64,000 bases of DNA. Source: Branchinecta lynchi (Eukaryota > Arthropoda > Branchiopoda > Anostraca > Branchinectidae). Both the position numbers and the translations under genes were made by a program. Positions 32,530 to 44,379 of this stretch are shown one piece after another (position 1 is the first letter of the stretch; every line of letters starts with the position of its first letter). The DNA is taken from the NCBI GenBank assembly GCA_023053575.1, contig JAKZAP010000018.1, positions 14,350,202 to 14,414,201 on the forward strand, in the 5' to 3' direction. The notes below the pieces were generated by a model. The model searched no databases. It had not been told where the DNA came from and saw only the letters and a list, made by a program, of their open reading frames with translations.

Positions 32530-33210
32530 AAAAAGATGGACACTCGTCCGACAAGAAGTGTCTCTCGGACAGCCAACAAACCTCAGCTAGTGAATCCACC
32601 TGCGCACAGCAGTGAACGTTATTTAAATTCATTCGTGCCTTATTTTATCCGTAGTTTGGATGTGACTTAGAATTTTAACCATGTATGACAAATCCCGTGC
32701 ATTTTGTTAGATCAGAATTTTGGGAATAAATGATATTGAAATTGAAATTAAATGATAGTATTCTTTGCTATTACATAGTATTACATCAACGTTTTCGTAC
32801 TACTACCATACTACTACGCAGACTTTTCATCAGGATACTATTTTACCATAGCCTACCATACTACCATACTACTTACTTCTGGCAAAGGGCGAATCATCCC
32901 CAATTTCTCCCATGTTCGGACTCTCTGGATCCGACGATTTCGAATCAAGGCAAGATATTTTCAGCGTGGAGGCTCGGGGAGCTGTAGGTAAACTTCTGGA
33001 CTTTTCGTAGATAACACTCCGAGGTAATGATCTAAAAAGATATACATTGGATAGAATAACACGAAACTCTGATGTTGACTATGATGATGAATTCACTGAC
33101 CCACTCGACAAAAAGGACGAAATATAACAATTTAGAGAATGAAGTAGACTATATGAAATAAAGTGAGAATAGGAAAGAAAAAAAAACAATCGAAGCCCCC
33201 CTCCCAAAAA

Positions 33211-34068
33211 AACAAGACCAAAGGTTTCGACGGGATTCCAAAAATTAATATTCGATACAGACAATTGGGTTTTGTCTTCGCCAGATTCCTTAAATATTTT
33301 TACTATTAAAATTTAGAAACAGATTGTCAAATAGCTAATCATCTGAGAAAAACAAGTTCAGGAATGGATTCAGCACATGTTTTTACACCTATAAGACATA
33401 CCTATTTTGACGAAACTGATCGAAACTTCCCGCCTAACTTTTGCCAAATTTCCGGTTTCGGAAGAATTTCGGGCGAACTGCTTGTCCGGCAAAAAAAATA
33501 AAGCTCAAAAGCGAAATCAGCATATCTCCTTACCTCTATATCGGACACTCAAATAAAATTTTCAAATATTCAACATTCAAATAAAATTTTAACTTATAAC
33601 CAATTTTCCGGATTCAGGGCGAACTTCTTGTCTGGGTAAAAATGATTTTCACATAATTGTTCAGCATGTCTTCTTACCCCCAAATCGAACACCTAAATCA
33701 ACTTCAAATAAACTTTTCTTTTAACAAAATTTCCGGTATTGTCCGGATTCCGGGCGAACTACTTGTCAGGCGAGAAAATGGTTTTCATAATCATGTTCAG
33801 CATGTCTTCTTACCCCTTAATCGACTATTTAAAAATATTATGTTTGTCCCTTAATTTGAACCCCCTCCGCCACCTCTAAATCTAGGGCTACAGAGCCCTT
33901 CTAGGAACTTCATCCAAGGAAGGAACTCCAGGAACTCCACTCCACCCAAAGAATCCTCACACCAAGTTTCATCAAAACTCCCTTCGAGAGTTATCGTGCT
34001 GACAGACGGACGGACAACTTTTGCGATGTCATAGGTATCCATCCACTTAGGTTTTGGGATCCCAAAAA
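33211..34068 (-). mobile_element. Family A element A3
   Basis: Begins AACAAGACCAAAGGTTTCGA and GGGATTCC, contains inverted monomers (CAGCATGTCTTCTTACCCC, CCGGATTCCGGGCGAACT), and ends GTTTTGGGATCCCAAAA. Shorter core than A2. Confidence 0.75.
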
Positions 34069-34209
34069 CAATGCACAGGCTTGCCAAATATTATTTATCA
34101 GATTCACAGGCGTTAGGGTTATGAAGAAGAAAAAAACACCTCGCAAAAGTTGAAACGCTGCTGTATAAAAGCTGGGTGATAACTGTGTGACTGTGCATAC
34201 ATAAAAAAA

Positions 34210-36900
34210 GCAATCGAAATTGCTTTCCGAAAATTAAGAAGAACTGGTTCTACAGATCCTGATGGCCTTAGTGCCGATTTTTTCAAATGTTCAGCTTTAA
34301 CACAACACCTTCAGCTGCTATTTCAAATTTGTTTATGCCAGGGTTTGGTTCCGAATAGTTTCCTCTTGGGTACTATAACATCGGTGATTAAGCGAGAGAA
34401 AGACGCGGAACTTTGCAAAAGCTATCGGCCAATTACAGTTTCTTGTACCATAAGCAAAATCCTGGAATACGTCTTTCTTCCAGAAATGTCCCTTTGGTTC
34501 AATGCAGTTTGGATTCCGTTCGAGCTCCAATTGTGCGCACGCTCATCACATATTGACAAAAATGATGAAACAGGCTACCCGCGACAAGTCTGCTATACAT
34601 ATATGTTCTATAGATACAGCTGGTGCTTATGGCAATATAACGCACTCTCAGGCCCTATTTTCTCTCATTACTTCTGGCGTGAATCTGTCTGTTGTCTATC
34701 TGTTAAAATTTTTGTATGGTTATTCTTCAGTAACGTTCAAATGGCAAGGTAGATTGTCAGAGATTATTCCAGTCCGAACTGGTGTTCGTCAAGGGGGAGT
34801 CTTATCTCCCTCCATCTTCAAATCGGCCATATCTTCTTGTCTTGATTCTTTGCATCCTGCTTACTTTTATAAAGACCATGCCTTCAACTACATAGCCTAT
34901 GCGGACGACTTGTTCTTAGTAAGCCGTAGCCGATCCACACTCACAAACAAGACCAAAGGTGTCGATGGGATCCCTAAAATCTAAGATTTTATCGAGACAA
35001 TTCGGTCTTGTCTTCGCCAGGCTAATCATCAGAGAAAACCGAGTTCAAATATTCTATCTACCTATCTATACCTCTATAAGCCATATCTATTTTGACGATA
35101 TTGACCGAAACTTCCTGCTTTACTACTGCCAAATTTGCGGTTTCGCCCGAATTCCGAGCGAACTACTAGTCCAGCAAAAAAAGAAAATTCAGAAACGAAG
35201 CCGGCGTATCTCCTTATCCCTATAAAGAGATCTAATCAACTTTAAATAAAATTCTGACTTACAAAAGATGCGGGTACAACCGGATTCCGGACTAACTATA
35301 TGTCCGGGTAAAAAATGATCATTATATACAGGCTCAGCGTCTCTTCTCACCCCTAGATGTATCATCTAATCAACTTCAGATAAAGCTTTTACTTTTAACA
35401 TATTTTCCGGTTTTGGCCGGATTACAGGCGAACTAGTTGTCCGGCGAGAAAATGGTTTTCACCATCGGGTTCAGCATGTCTTCTTACTTCTAAATCAAAC
35501 ATTTAATCAACTTCAAATGAAACTTTTACTTTTAACCAACTTTCCGGTTTTTGCCGGATTCCGGACGAACTACTCGTCCAGCGCGAAAATTGTTTCCACC
35601 ATCGTGCTCAGCATGTCTTCTTACCCCTAAATCAAACATTTAAGCAACTTCAAATGAAACTGTTACTTTTAACCAACTTTCCGGTTTCGGCCGGATTCCG
35701 GACGAGCTGCTTGTCCGGCGACAAAATGATTTTCACCGTCATGCTCAGCATGTCTTCTTACTCCAAAATCAAACATTTAATCAACTTCAAATGAAACTTT
35801 TACTTTTAACCAACTTTCCGTTTTTTTCCAGATTCCGGACGAACTACTCGTCCAGCGAGAAAATGGTTTCCACCATCGTGCTCAGCATGTCTTCTTACCC
35901 CTAAATCAAACATTTAATCAACTTCAAATGAAACTTTTACTTTTAACAAACTTTCCGGTTTTTGCCGGATTCCGGACAAACTACTTGTCCGGCGAGAAAA
36001 TAATTGTCACCATCGCGCTCAGCATGTGTTCTTACCCCGTAATCGACTATCACATTAGAGCCCATCTACGAACTCGACCTTACCCTTGACTCAAACAATC
36101 CTCATACCAAGTTTCATCAAAATATCTCATTCCCTTCGAGAGTTATCGTGCTTACAGACGGACGGACGGACAACTTTTGCGATGTCATAGGTATCCCTCC
36201 ACTTACGTTTTGGGATCCCAAAAATGTAAGTAAGCTGTCGTCGGAACTTCTCAAAATTGGCCTTGGAAGTTAACCTGTCAAAATGTGAGTACCTGCATTT
36301 CAACCCTTCGTCAAATGGTTCGAATGTATCCCAAGCTTCTATCTCTCTTGGATCGTTCATGGTCAAATCAATAAACTCTCTACGGTGGCTCGGCATAACA
36401 TTCAAATCTTCATTGTCAAAATTTTGCTCTTCGGTTGTTCAAGAAGTTTCTAGATCAATCCGTACCGCCTATGGGCTCATTGTCCCCAACCGGGGGCGCT
36501 ATAATCGTAAAGCTTTGGGAAATTTGTACAGCACCTTCTGCGCTCCTTCTATACTATTTAGTTCTGGCGTCACTCATGTTCTGCGAAAGAAGGAGATTAA
36601 AAAGACGAGATCATGTTATTTTAAATATGCAAAGCCCCTGCTCCACTTATCGAAATAATGTCATAACCATACATTGACGGAGAAGTTCAAAATTCAAGAT
36701 GCAAGTGCTACCCTTTTGGATGTTTCCTCATCGCTTTCAAAACTCATGGACGACAGGGCCCAACCAGCACATGACGTCGTCCACTGTTTCCTGACCGAAG
36801 ATTAAAAATTAAGTGTCTTTTCTGTGTTTGTATGTGTTTTGTTTACTTTCTTCATTTACTCCGCCTTTCCAAAATGGTGGGTCATAAATAAATTACTTAT
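34210..36900 (+). pseudogene. LINE reverse transcriptase interrupted by A4
   Basis: Reads DPDGLSADFFK, CKSYRPITVS, (frameshift near 34495) QFGFRSS, IDTAGAYGNI, TGVRQGGVLSPSIF and IAYADDLF: reverse-transcriptase motifs in order, with the YADD catalytic pair. At 34946 a family A element intervenes. From 36225 the same frame resumes as VSKLSSELLKIGLEVNLSKC and continues to a stop at 36656. The 3' region ends with TAAATAAATTACTTATTACT-type repeats at ~36890-36910. No endonuclease was found. The same LINE family recurs at 58325-58770. Confidence 0.85.
34946..36224 (-). mobile_element. Family A element A4, inserted in a LINE
   Basis: Starts AACAAGACCAAAGGTGTCGA-TGGGATCCC, ends TTACGTTTTGGGATCCCAAA. 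The inverted monomer array (CAACTTCAAATGAAACTTTT, CCGGACGAACTACTCGTCC) covers 35270-36040. Both boundaries are fixed by the interrupted reverse-transcriptase frame. Confidence 0.85.
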
Positions 36901-37272
36901 TACTTACTTACAACCTTCTTCACATTCAAATCCAGATCCTCTATAGCCTAGTTCCACTGCTGGAACTTTGGTAGGGTAGCCTTACTGAAGACAGATATCA
37001 AAAATTTTAAAAAAGGAACTACGTTCCAACAGAAAACCTTTGTGTTCAATGAAATTTCTTGTTAAAGCGCATAGCAATTAATAGGCCCAATGTTTTAAGC
37101 TGCATTGTAAATTATTAAGTCCTGCCTAGTTTTTTACTTTGACCCATCTTGTATTTTATGCTTCACAAAACAAGAAAAACTATCTTATCTGAAGTCAATC
37201 TATTTATATATATACTACATAGGGTACACAGCACATTACCTTGAGACATGAGCCCCCCCCCCCTCCCCCGCC

Positions 37273-37866
37273 GCCCACCTTTCCACTCTATGTAGGCCCA
37301 TCTGTGAAACTCTATAGGCTACTTCTAACCAAAAGGTACTAAGACAAAATATATCAGCCCCTTCAAGAGCTATTGTGCTGACAGACCATCAGACGGACAG
37401 ACAAAACAGCCTCTCCCAAAACAAAACAGAACCACGGCCAATTTCGGAATCCCCCCCCATCCCCCCCTCCGCCCACCTTTCCACTCTATGTAGGCCCATC
37501 TGTGAAACTCTATAGGCTACTTCTAACCAAAAGGTACTAAGACAAAATATATCAGCCCCTTCAAGAGCTATTGTGCTGACAGACCATCAGACGGACAGAC
37601 AAAACAGCCTCTCCCAAAACAAAACAGAACCACGGCCAATTTCGGAATCCCCCCCCATCCCCCCCTCCGCCCACCTTTCCACTCTATGTAGGCCCATCTG
37701 TGAAACTCTATAGGCTACTTCTAACCAAAAGGTACTAAGACAAAATATATCAGCCCCTTCAAGAGCTATTGTGCTGACAGACCATCAGACGGACAGACAA
37801 AACAGCCTCTCCCAAAACAAAACAGAACCACAGCCAATTTCGGAATCCCCCCCCCCCCCTAAAAAA
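37273..37866. repeat. Three-copy 198-bp tandem repeat
   Basis: Units start GCCCACCTTTCCACTCTATG at 37273, 37471 and 37669 and are almost identical, including AACCAAAAGGTACTAAGAC and CAGACCATCAGACGGACAGA. Inverted, the unit resembles the family A left region (GTCTGTCC, then AATAGCTCTTGAAGGGG), so it is an amplified A-related end. Poly-C runs separate units. Confidence 0.85.
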
Positions 37867-38140
37867 TCCCCCTGGTTAAATTAATCATATATCAGTGCAA
37901 ATTTGGTTGGCATTCTTGGTATAAGGGCTAGCATTCAAGAAGCATGCATATCTTTCATCTCCTACCATCCAAAACAAAAACTGTTACAGTAAGTTTAAAA
38001 AATAAACTAATCTGTGTGCACTGTCCCAATCTAGCCTCTCACCCCTGGAAGACACGGGAGGCCTTGCCTCTCCCTGCCCACCAAACCCACTGCCATTTAA
38101 ACAAAAAGAATATAATCTGGAAAAGACATTGGCTACTTAC

Positions 38141-38430
38141 TGATACGTGACATTCTGGGATCGGAGACTGGGGTTGTATGGCACTTGAAAAGATTGATTC
38201 CGCTTCAGTTTGAGATCAGGTACAGGTTCGGTTTTGGACTGAGCCAAACTTAGTGCCAAGTTATTCAGTGGAGTAGCCACATCATCACTTTCTGACTTCA
38301 CACAACTAAGAGAGAATTTCGAGCCACTAGATGACAAGGAAGTTCCAGCACAAGCTCTTGATGGAGGAGAAGTGTTTTTGAACGCCTTGTATTTGTGGCC
38401 CTTTGATGTTCGTGGCTCTTCAAAGTATAT
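38141..38430 (-). CDS. Unknown gene 2, exon near the 3' end
   Basis: 290 bp: 96 codons plus two bases. Acceptor TTGAATTCTATTTTAG, donor GTAAGT. The product begins IYFEEPRTSKGHKYKAFKN, is Ser/Lys-rich in the middle and ends VPYNPSLRSQNVTY; it has no known domain I can name and looks like a disordered tail. It joins exon 39430-39626 in phase 0. A candidate last piece at 37955-37961, after GGATGGTAG, would add Gln-Arg and a TGA stop; that is weak. Confidence 0.65.
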
Positions 38431-38721
38431 CTAAAATAGAATTCAAATTCACTTATTACCTCACACCAAGAGTACAAGTTATGCCAGTTACTATTCTGAA
38501 TTTTCATTTGTTCCCAACTACTCAACATCCATGTCAAAATGAAAGATATGCAGAACAGAAAAATTCCACAGCCAAGAATAAGAAAAGAACAAATATCAAC
38601 TACAGGAAAAATACCAATTACCACAGATATTCAAGAATCTACAAAACTAAAGATGCAGTTTGTACCGGTGTAAACTAAACCTCGGCTTTATCCGAGGCCT
38701 GTGACGCTGGTGTGATGTCAT

Positions 38722-38958
38722 CAGGGGTATCACGACTAAGGGGAGGAGGGGGGGGCGCCCCTCCCCGAATGTTGTCGTCCAGTCGGTAACAGTAGGTTTC
38801 TCGTAAAAATAGTCAATTTTTTCTTTAAAATCGTAGTTTTTCTTAAAAACAGCCAATTTTTCGTCAAAAGAGTCATTTTTCCCAGTAATAGAATAGTCGT
38901 TTTTATCTGCGAAAACACTCGAAAACACCCCCAAACATTTTGGCTATTAACGCCTCTG
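38722..38958. mobile_element. hAT-type poly-G MITE family G, copy 2, with 8-bp target duplication
   Basis: 237 bp, begins CAGGGGTATCACG and ends TAACGCCTCTG. Flanked by GATGTCAT at 38714-38721 and 38959-38966, a perfect 8-bp duplication as made by hAT transposases. Interior: a G-run, GCGCCCCTCCCCGAATGTTG, then AAACAGCCAA/AGTCATTTTT repeats. It sits in an intron of gene 2. Confidence 0.85.
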
Positions 38959-39178
38959 GATGTCATGACAGAACAGAAATAGGGAAATTCGAGTAAATGA
39001 TATAGATGGCGCTTTATACACAAGGGACTTATACCGTGACCAAAACCATAAACAATTTTTCGAATATAATTTAGAAGTCTAGGAGTGGTTAGATAAATTT
39101 GCCTTCGGGCGGGATCACTGTTCCTATGGCCGGCTTCTACCAGGCTGTTGTAGTGGTTTGCGAACTCTGTTCACAAGC

Positions 39179-39250
39179 CCCTCGGTAGCTAAGTGGTAGA
39201 GTGACTGCCTTGTAAGCAGAGGGTCCTGGGTTCAAATCCCGGCTGAGGAG
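39179..39250 (+). tRNA. Probable tRNA-Thr (anticodon UGU)
   Basis: 72 nt. A box TAGCTAAGTGG and B box GGTTCAAATCC both fit the Pol III consensus. T-stem CTGGG/CCCGG, anticodon loop CTTGTAA giving TGT. TTTTT follows five bases after the 3' end. Weak points: A-A at 27-43 and C-A at the first acceptor pair, so it could be a recent pseudogene or a SINE head. It lies antisense in an intron of gene 2. Confidence 0.65.
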
Positions 39251-39429
39251 CATTTTTGTCTGTCAATTCACTATTTACAAATCGAGTAAATGAATGTCGC
39301 AAAATATACATACCAAATATTTTGTATATTAAATATTGTATACCAAGACTTCGTTTAGGTAATTCCATTTTTCCCGATTGTCTAGAATCATACCTTAGCT
39401 GTTATTGTTAGTTTGTACAATCTTGTTAC

Positions 39430-39626
39430 CTGCAACATTTTCTTTGCAAATTCCATTTTCCTATTAGCTTCTTTTGTCCGGACATCATTTTTTGTTTTTA
39501 CCCAGGAAGGACTTTCAAGAAAGTTGTATACACATATTTTCATTTGCGTTAGTTGACCCAATTCAGTTTTGTTAGTTTGCTTCCGTTTGGGAAAACTGTA
39601 CAAGTATATTGTCACTTCATCAACAT
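39430..39626 (-). CDS. Unknown gene 2, internal exon
   Basis: 197 bp: two bases plus 65 codons. Acceptor GATCATAACAG (poor pyrimidine tract), donor GTAACA. The product includes VDEVTIYLYSFPKRKQTN, LGQLTQMKICVYNFLESPSW and a basic KEANRKMEFAKKMLQ end. It joins 41906-41962 (1+2 bases) and 38141-38430 (phase 0). Not recognised; mixed hydrophobic and basic composition suggests a folded region. Confidence 0.6.
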
Positions 39627-40619
39627 CTGTTATGATCATCCGGATGTGCTGTTACTGCTGGGTCTAAATATGACATATTTTCTTCAGGAATGGGTTGCAA
39701 AGACTTTCTGAGCATTTCGCTGACTTATTTCCTCCCTGGTCTGATTTTTCATTATTTATTTTCTTTTTCCCTTCAGCTTCTCTTCCTTTGCTGTCCAAAC
39801 CTGCCTAACGTGTTTTGTCCGGACCTGCCCCAGGCAGGCCCCATGCGCTGTTTACACGTAACTCCCGAACTGTTGTATCAATTAGGAAATTCGTTTATTA
39901 CAAGAGCCGATCTTAAACTACAGAATTAAAAATCACCAATGATGTAAGTGGGTTCGGAGCTACCAAAATGAGGTGCCAAATATAGAACTTACTTTTGTGC
40001 AAATTCCGCGGGCATTTTTTTAAAAGAAGAAGCGTTTTGAGTGTAACAGCTCTAAAAAAGCATTTCTCCTAATTTGAAATTCAATAACAAAGTATGCAGC
40101 TGACGTCCGGACCTGGCCCTATGATAGACCTTCCCCCATCTCCCCTATATATACACAGGGTTGCAACATTAAAAACATTTAGAGAGTGACTTTTGGCCCA
40201 AAACAGAGTGAATTGGGAGTGAAATTTTTTGTTATGAAAAAACATGAAGTAGTTACTTTTGATCGGAATCGCCTCTACAAAAACCACGCATCTTAACTGT
40301 GTTTTCACGAAGTGTAGACAGTGTAGAGTGACAAAAACAAAATAGAGTGACAATTCACACTATCGTGCGACATGTGGCAACCCTGTATATACAGGCCATG
40401 CAGGAGGGATATCCAAGCTTGAACTTATATAGCCTCGAACTTTGCCTAAAAACCTTACAAGGAAACTTCTGCAGTTCTGTGCAGTCCAAAACAGGTCCTA
40501 GGTCAATCACGGCTTCCTCCTTCACAGATAGAACCATGATAAGACTGCATTGGAATTTTCATTTTAACCATTTTCGGCTGAGGTTGTTATCGAGGTTGGA
40601 TACCCCTCCTGCTCAGAGC

Positions 40620-40843
40620 TAAGCGGTCACCAAGGCACAGGATGTGCTCAAACTTGTAAACCATTCTAGGGATAATCAATTCCTTTTGTGGATGGAAAAT
40701 ATTACTGAACTTTTCATGAAGCCAAAGGCCTCGGTTAGTCAACATCTTCGTATAACATGTTCATATCCTATGGATGGTTTTGCAAAACTTCTACCAGAAT
40801 TTTCTTCAGTTTATCATCAGGTTTCTGAAGATTCTATCTTTTA
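40620..40843 (+). pseudogene. Exon-like segment, copy 1
   Basis: After a TAA the frame reads TKAQDVLKLVNHSRDNQFLL, MENITELFMKP and GFAKLLPEFSSVYHQ, then a stop. It shares KLLPEFSSVYHQ with 43203-43300 through synonymous differences, and LVNHSRDNQF-like sequence with 13455-13500. The protein family is unknown. It lies antisense in an intron of gene 2, so it is more likely a dispersed or captured fragment than an active exon. Confidence 0.4.
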
Positions 40844-40983
40844 ATGTAATTAAAGACAATGCTATCTCGCCAGTGTCTTGCAAAGCTCAGAAAAGCAACA
40901 ATAAAGAAAGACTCTGGAAGCTTAGCAAAGGAACACTTAGACAGTTAGATACTCCCATAAAAAAAAATTATACAAATACAATC

Positions 40984-41763
40984 CCCCTCCAATGAATGTG
41001 GGGGGGGGGGGGAAATCGGATGGGATAACCGGAAATCTTGTGACACACTTAAAATGGAGTGATTGGGATGAAACTTGGCGGGAAGGGCAAGCACAAAAAC
41101 TAGATACATCAGTGATATAACCAGAATTCCGATGATCGCAAGATAAGGTACTTCCACATGTGCTAGGACAATGAAACATTAGAGACTTTACATGATTGGC
41201 TTAGAAATAGTCAGTTCCCCAACCTGACCATCGTGGGGGGAGTCTAGGGAGGGGGAATCCGGAATCTTTGAGGGTATGTATAGCTTTTGAAAGGGTGATC
41301 GGATCTTAATGAAACTTAGTATCTGGAAAGACCTCCCGTCTCAAATGTCCTATTTAAAATCCAGACTTGATTGAATGAATGCTGGGGGGGGGGGGAACCG
41401 GACATCTTGTGACATGATTAAAGTGGGGCGATCAGGATGAAACTTGGTTACAAGAACATGTACAAGACCCAGATGCATCAGTGACAGAACCGGACTGGGT
41501 TCAGGCAATGTGAAGGGAGTTGGTGGGGGTTGGGGGTTCGAACTTTTGGTGACCGCGAATTAAGAGTATTTCAAGAGTTTTCATTACAGATGAATATCTA
41601 ACGCCCTTAAAGTGCGCATCATCACAGCGATTTCTAAGGACATGATGATTCTTTTCTCAAGGGTTTTGCTTACAAATGATCACAACAAACCCACAAATTG
41701 ACGAATTCCTACTTTCATCCTCTGACCCAGCCTTGCAAGTGCCATATGAATTTCCAGGTCTTG
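40984..41763 (+). mobile_element. Family B element B5 (left-truncated)
   Basis: Units CTTAAAATGGAGTGATTGGG, GATCGGATCTTAATGAAAC and poly-G; right end CCTTGCAAGTGCCATATGAA and CTTG. The left hairpin is absent. Located in the intron between gene 2 exons 41906-41962 and 39430-39626. Confidence 0.7.
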
Positions 41764-41905
41764 TTTTTGCCCCAATACAAACCCCCATGTGGATAAGGTG
41801 TATAACATAGCATAACCATTTCTTGCAGGGGCATAGGTAAGGTATTAAGGTCCTTTCAGACTGAAAAAAAGCTCTTACATACTCCCTTCACAGTGAGACA
41901 CTTAC

Positions 41906-41962
41906 GGATGCTATGTTGCTGTAAGAAGCCTATGTAGCTCTCTGTAACGTAAAAATGTTCAT
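41906..41962 (-). CDS. Unknown gene 2, short internal exon
   Basis: 57 bp: two bases, 18 codons, one base. Acceptor CTGATTTTTACTTATCAG is strong, donor GTAAGTGT is strong. Product EHFYVTESYIGFLQQHSI. Only this frame is open and it agrees in phase with both neighbours. The intron to 42063 is exactly 100 bp. Confidence 0.6.
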
Positions 41963-42062
41963 CTGATAAGTAAAAATCAGGAGTTGAAGTTTGTTCAACT
42001 TAAGAAACATAATGTAAGGCAATGTAAGATGATGAGGGAGAAATTAAATAAAAAGGATTTAC

Positions 42063-42122
42063 CTGATTTGATTGCCAATTTTTCCAAGAGAGACCTTGGA
42101 TTTATGATCGAAAAATAGCATC
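42063..42122 (-). CDS. Unknown gene 2, internal exon (frame by phase)
   Basis: 60 bp, donor GTAAATCC, acceptor at GACAAG (weak). In the frame that fits the next exon it reads CYFSIINPRSLLEKLAIKS. A stronger acceptor further out (ACTCTTTTTCAG, exon to 42158) opens a different frame, LLCQFVLVLANLTRMLFF..., that does not fit the next exon. The preceding exon must end in one base; 49341-49461 would fit. Confidence 0.4.
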
Positions 42123-43059
42123 CTTGTCAAATTAGCTAAAACCAGCACAAACTGGCAAAGCAACTGAAAAAGAGTCTACTATTTGGCGCAGAATTTCAAA
42201 ATGGAGCATTTTTTGTCATGGTAGCGCTTAAGGAAACTACATCCTAACTGAAATTAGGGTTTCAATTCAAATCATACCAGTTTGTGTGACAGTTTAGTTT
42301 TAAATTCCATTGGAATGTAGGCTCCTATGACTTTCTTTCACATTTCCCAGGATTACTCTCAATTACTCCCCAAAAAGGTAGATAGCTTTTAGTTGTTGAA
42401 ATACCATCCCTGGCGTCTGTTCCTTGTCATATTCTTCATCCGAACCGATGAAAAATTGAGAAAATAAAACAAATGTTTTAGTTTTGTTCTTACATCAGTC
42501 TGAAGGGGCCCACTGGAGGTGTGGAAGATTTGACGTAACATAAGAGATTACAGAAGCGTAATGTAAGGTTTTAGGTTTCAGTCTGAAGTCACCTTTAGTT
42601 ATCATAAGCAGTTGAGAAACTGATACTCACATAATTTGGGAGGAAATGCAGATCCCATAAAAAGATTGGAGATTAACTCGGGTCCTGCACTCGTTCATAC
42701 TCTGTTTCTCACGTTCCCCGTTTTCATTCATTGCTCACTTTTGCCGATAAAGAACTTGTTAGTAATAAGCCAGTTAATTTTCCTGAATTATGCAAGCTAA
42801 AAAAAAAATCGTTAAAATGCCGCATCAGCCTTGAGAAAACCTCTGAAGGACGGAAGCATGTCCTTATAATTTACCGCTTGCATCTTAATCTCCTGTGTAA
42901 CAGCAGCGAACAGCAGCACCCAAAGTCACCAACCCCTAATGTATTAATGACATAATCAGAGCACACCGGCCGTGCAGAGTTTCCGAGAGCACACAGATGC
43001 CCCTTTAAGTGAAATCACCTGACAAGGAGATCCGTAGGAAGAGGCTGGGACTGGGCTGG

Positions 43060-43300
43060 GAAGAGGAAGGGCAGGAGCAGTGGAAAACTCAGAGACAAGA
43101 GGTTTGACTGTTACCGGCAGAACCTCAGAATCAGGAGATTACCAGATGTCCAGATCAGAGGAAACCGTACAATCTGGAGGTTGCAAGAGTGGTCTAGACT
43201 GTTTGTATCCTGTTGTGGATTGTTTTGAAAAACTTCTGCCAGAATTTTCTTCTGTCTATCATCAGGTTTTTGAAGATTCTATCTTTTCCTGCAATTAAAG
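43060..43300 (+). pseudogene. Exon-like segment, copy 2
   Basis: Reads CLYPVVDCFEKLLPEFSSVY then HQVFEDSIF and a stop. The DNA from 43203 to 43410 is similar to 40764-40960, including the non-coding part (AAAGCTCAGAAAAGCAACAA), so this is a segmental copy rather than protein-only homology. Confidence 0.4.
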
Positions 43301-44379
43301 ACAATACTGTCTGGCCAGTGTCTCATAAAGCTCAGAAAAGCAACAATAAAGAAAGACTCTGGAACTGGAAGCTTAGCAAAGAAACATTTAGATTCTCCCA
43401 TAAAAAATGTACCTCTTCATCTTCACAGCAGCCTTCAAAATATCTTGACATCTTTGATTTTCATTTGACTGGCCTACAAATCTCAACAATTTCTGTTTAA
43501 AATAATCCTTCTCTCAAAGCACAGTCTAACATGCAAATAAGTTAGACCCTTCCCAGTGTTGCCACTTTCGTCTGACGGAAGTGCAACTCGTGACATTTAC
43601 TCGAAAAGATATCTGACATTCTGGCGCCAAAAACAACGGTCCATTTTCAGTTTCAGTTTTCAACGAAAACTCCTAGAACTTTGTAAATGTCCCATGTTCA
43701 GAGTTAATTTGGATCAAATTTGTCCAATCCGTCCTAAACCGGTACCAGACCGGTACGGTCGCACATTTTTGTTTTAAGTCGCGTAGACTGGGCGTGGATT
43801 TCATCTTTTTTTGTGTTCCCATTTGAAAACAGAAAGAGTGAAAGTTCGAGAAAAAAGTAATCCGTTATGTATGGTCAAACAAATCAAACTTAAAAATCTA
43901 TTGGTTTAAGAAATAAATTTTCAGTTTATTAGAAGACGAGTTGGTAAACCAAACCAATCTTTTTTGCAAAACATGTTGTCAATGCTGTGAAACTGGGCCT
44001 TTGGGGGAGAAGTCAAAACCCGGCAACACTGCCTCATAATAGATTACAGTTCTTCTGTTTCTTCTGCCAGAGGAAAGACGACAATAATTTATTTGTCCTT
44101 TGTTTCCGATGTTTCCTGATATGAACCCAGGGGCGTCGCTAGCCAAAACGGGTGGCAGGGCACCTGCCGCCCATTTTAGCTTTTCGTCGCATAACAATGT
44201 AGTAATAAAACATGCGATACCTGCTAGCGTTGAAGACGGAAGAAGCTTATAGTATTATTTACGAGCTCATTGGCAGTTTGAAGGGATTGAGCGTGAAAAA
44301 TGACTACGTCAAAATCTCAAAATGTCAGGTCAAAATAGATTCATAGCAGTTCGAAACAATAGCCAAGAAACGTAGCACC

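Noticed and set aside
42340..42470. Minus-strand segment FFIGSDEEYDKEQTPG
   Set aside because: No convincing acceptor, and its phase does not connect to exon 42063-42122.
42640..42700. Candidate exon ending AATTAT|GTGAGT as a start of gene 2
   Set aside because: Joining it to exon 42063-42122 in the required frame gives a stop codon at the junction.
44130..44200. CAGGGGCGTCGCTAGC as a hAT element end
   Set aside because: No partner end or target duplication found nearby.
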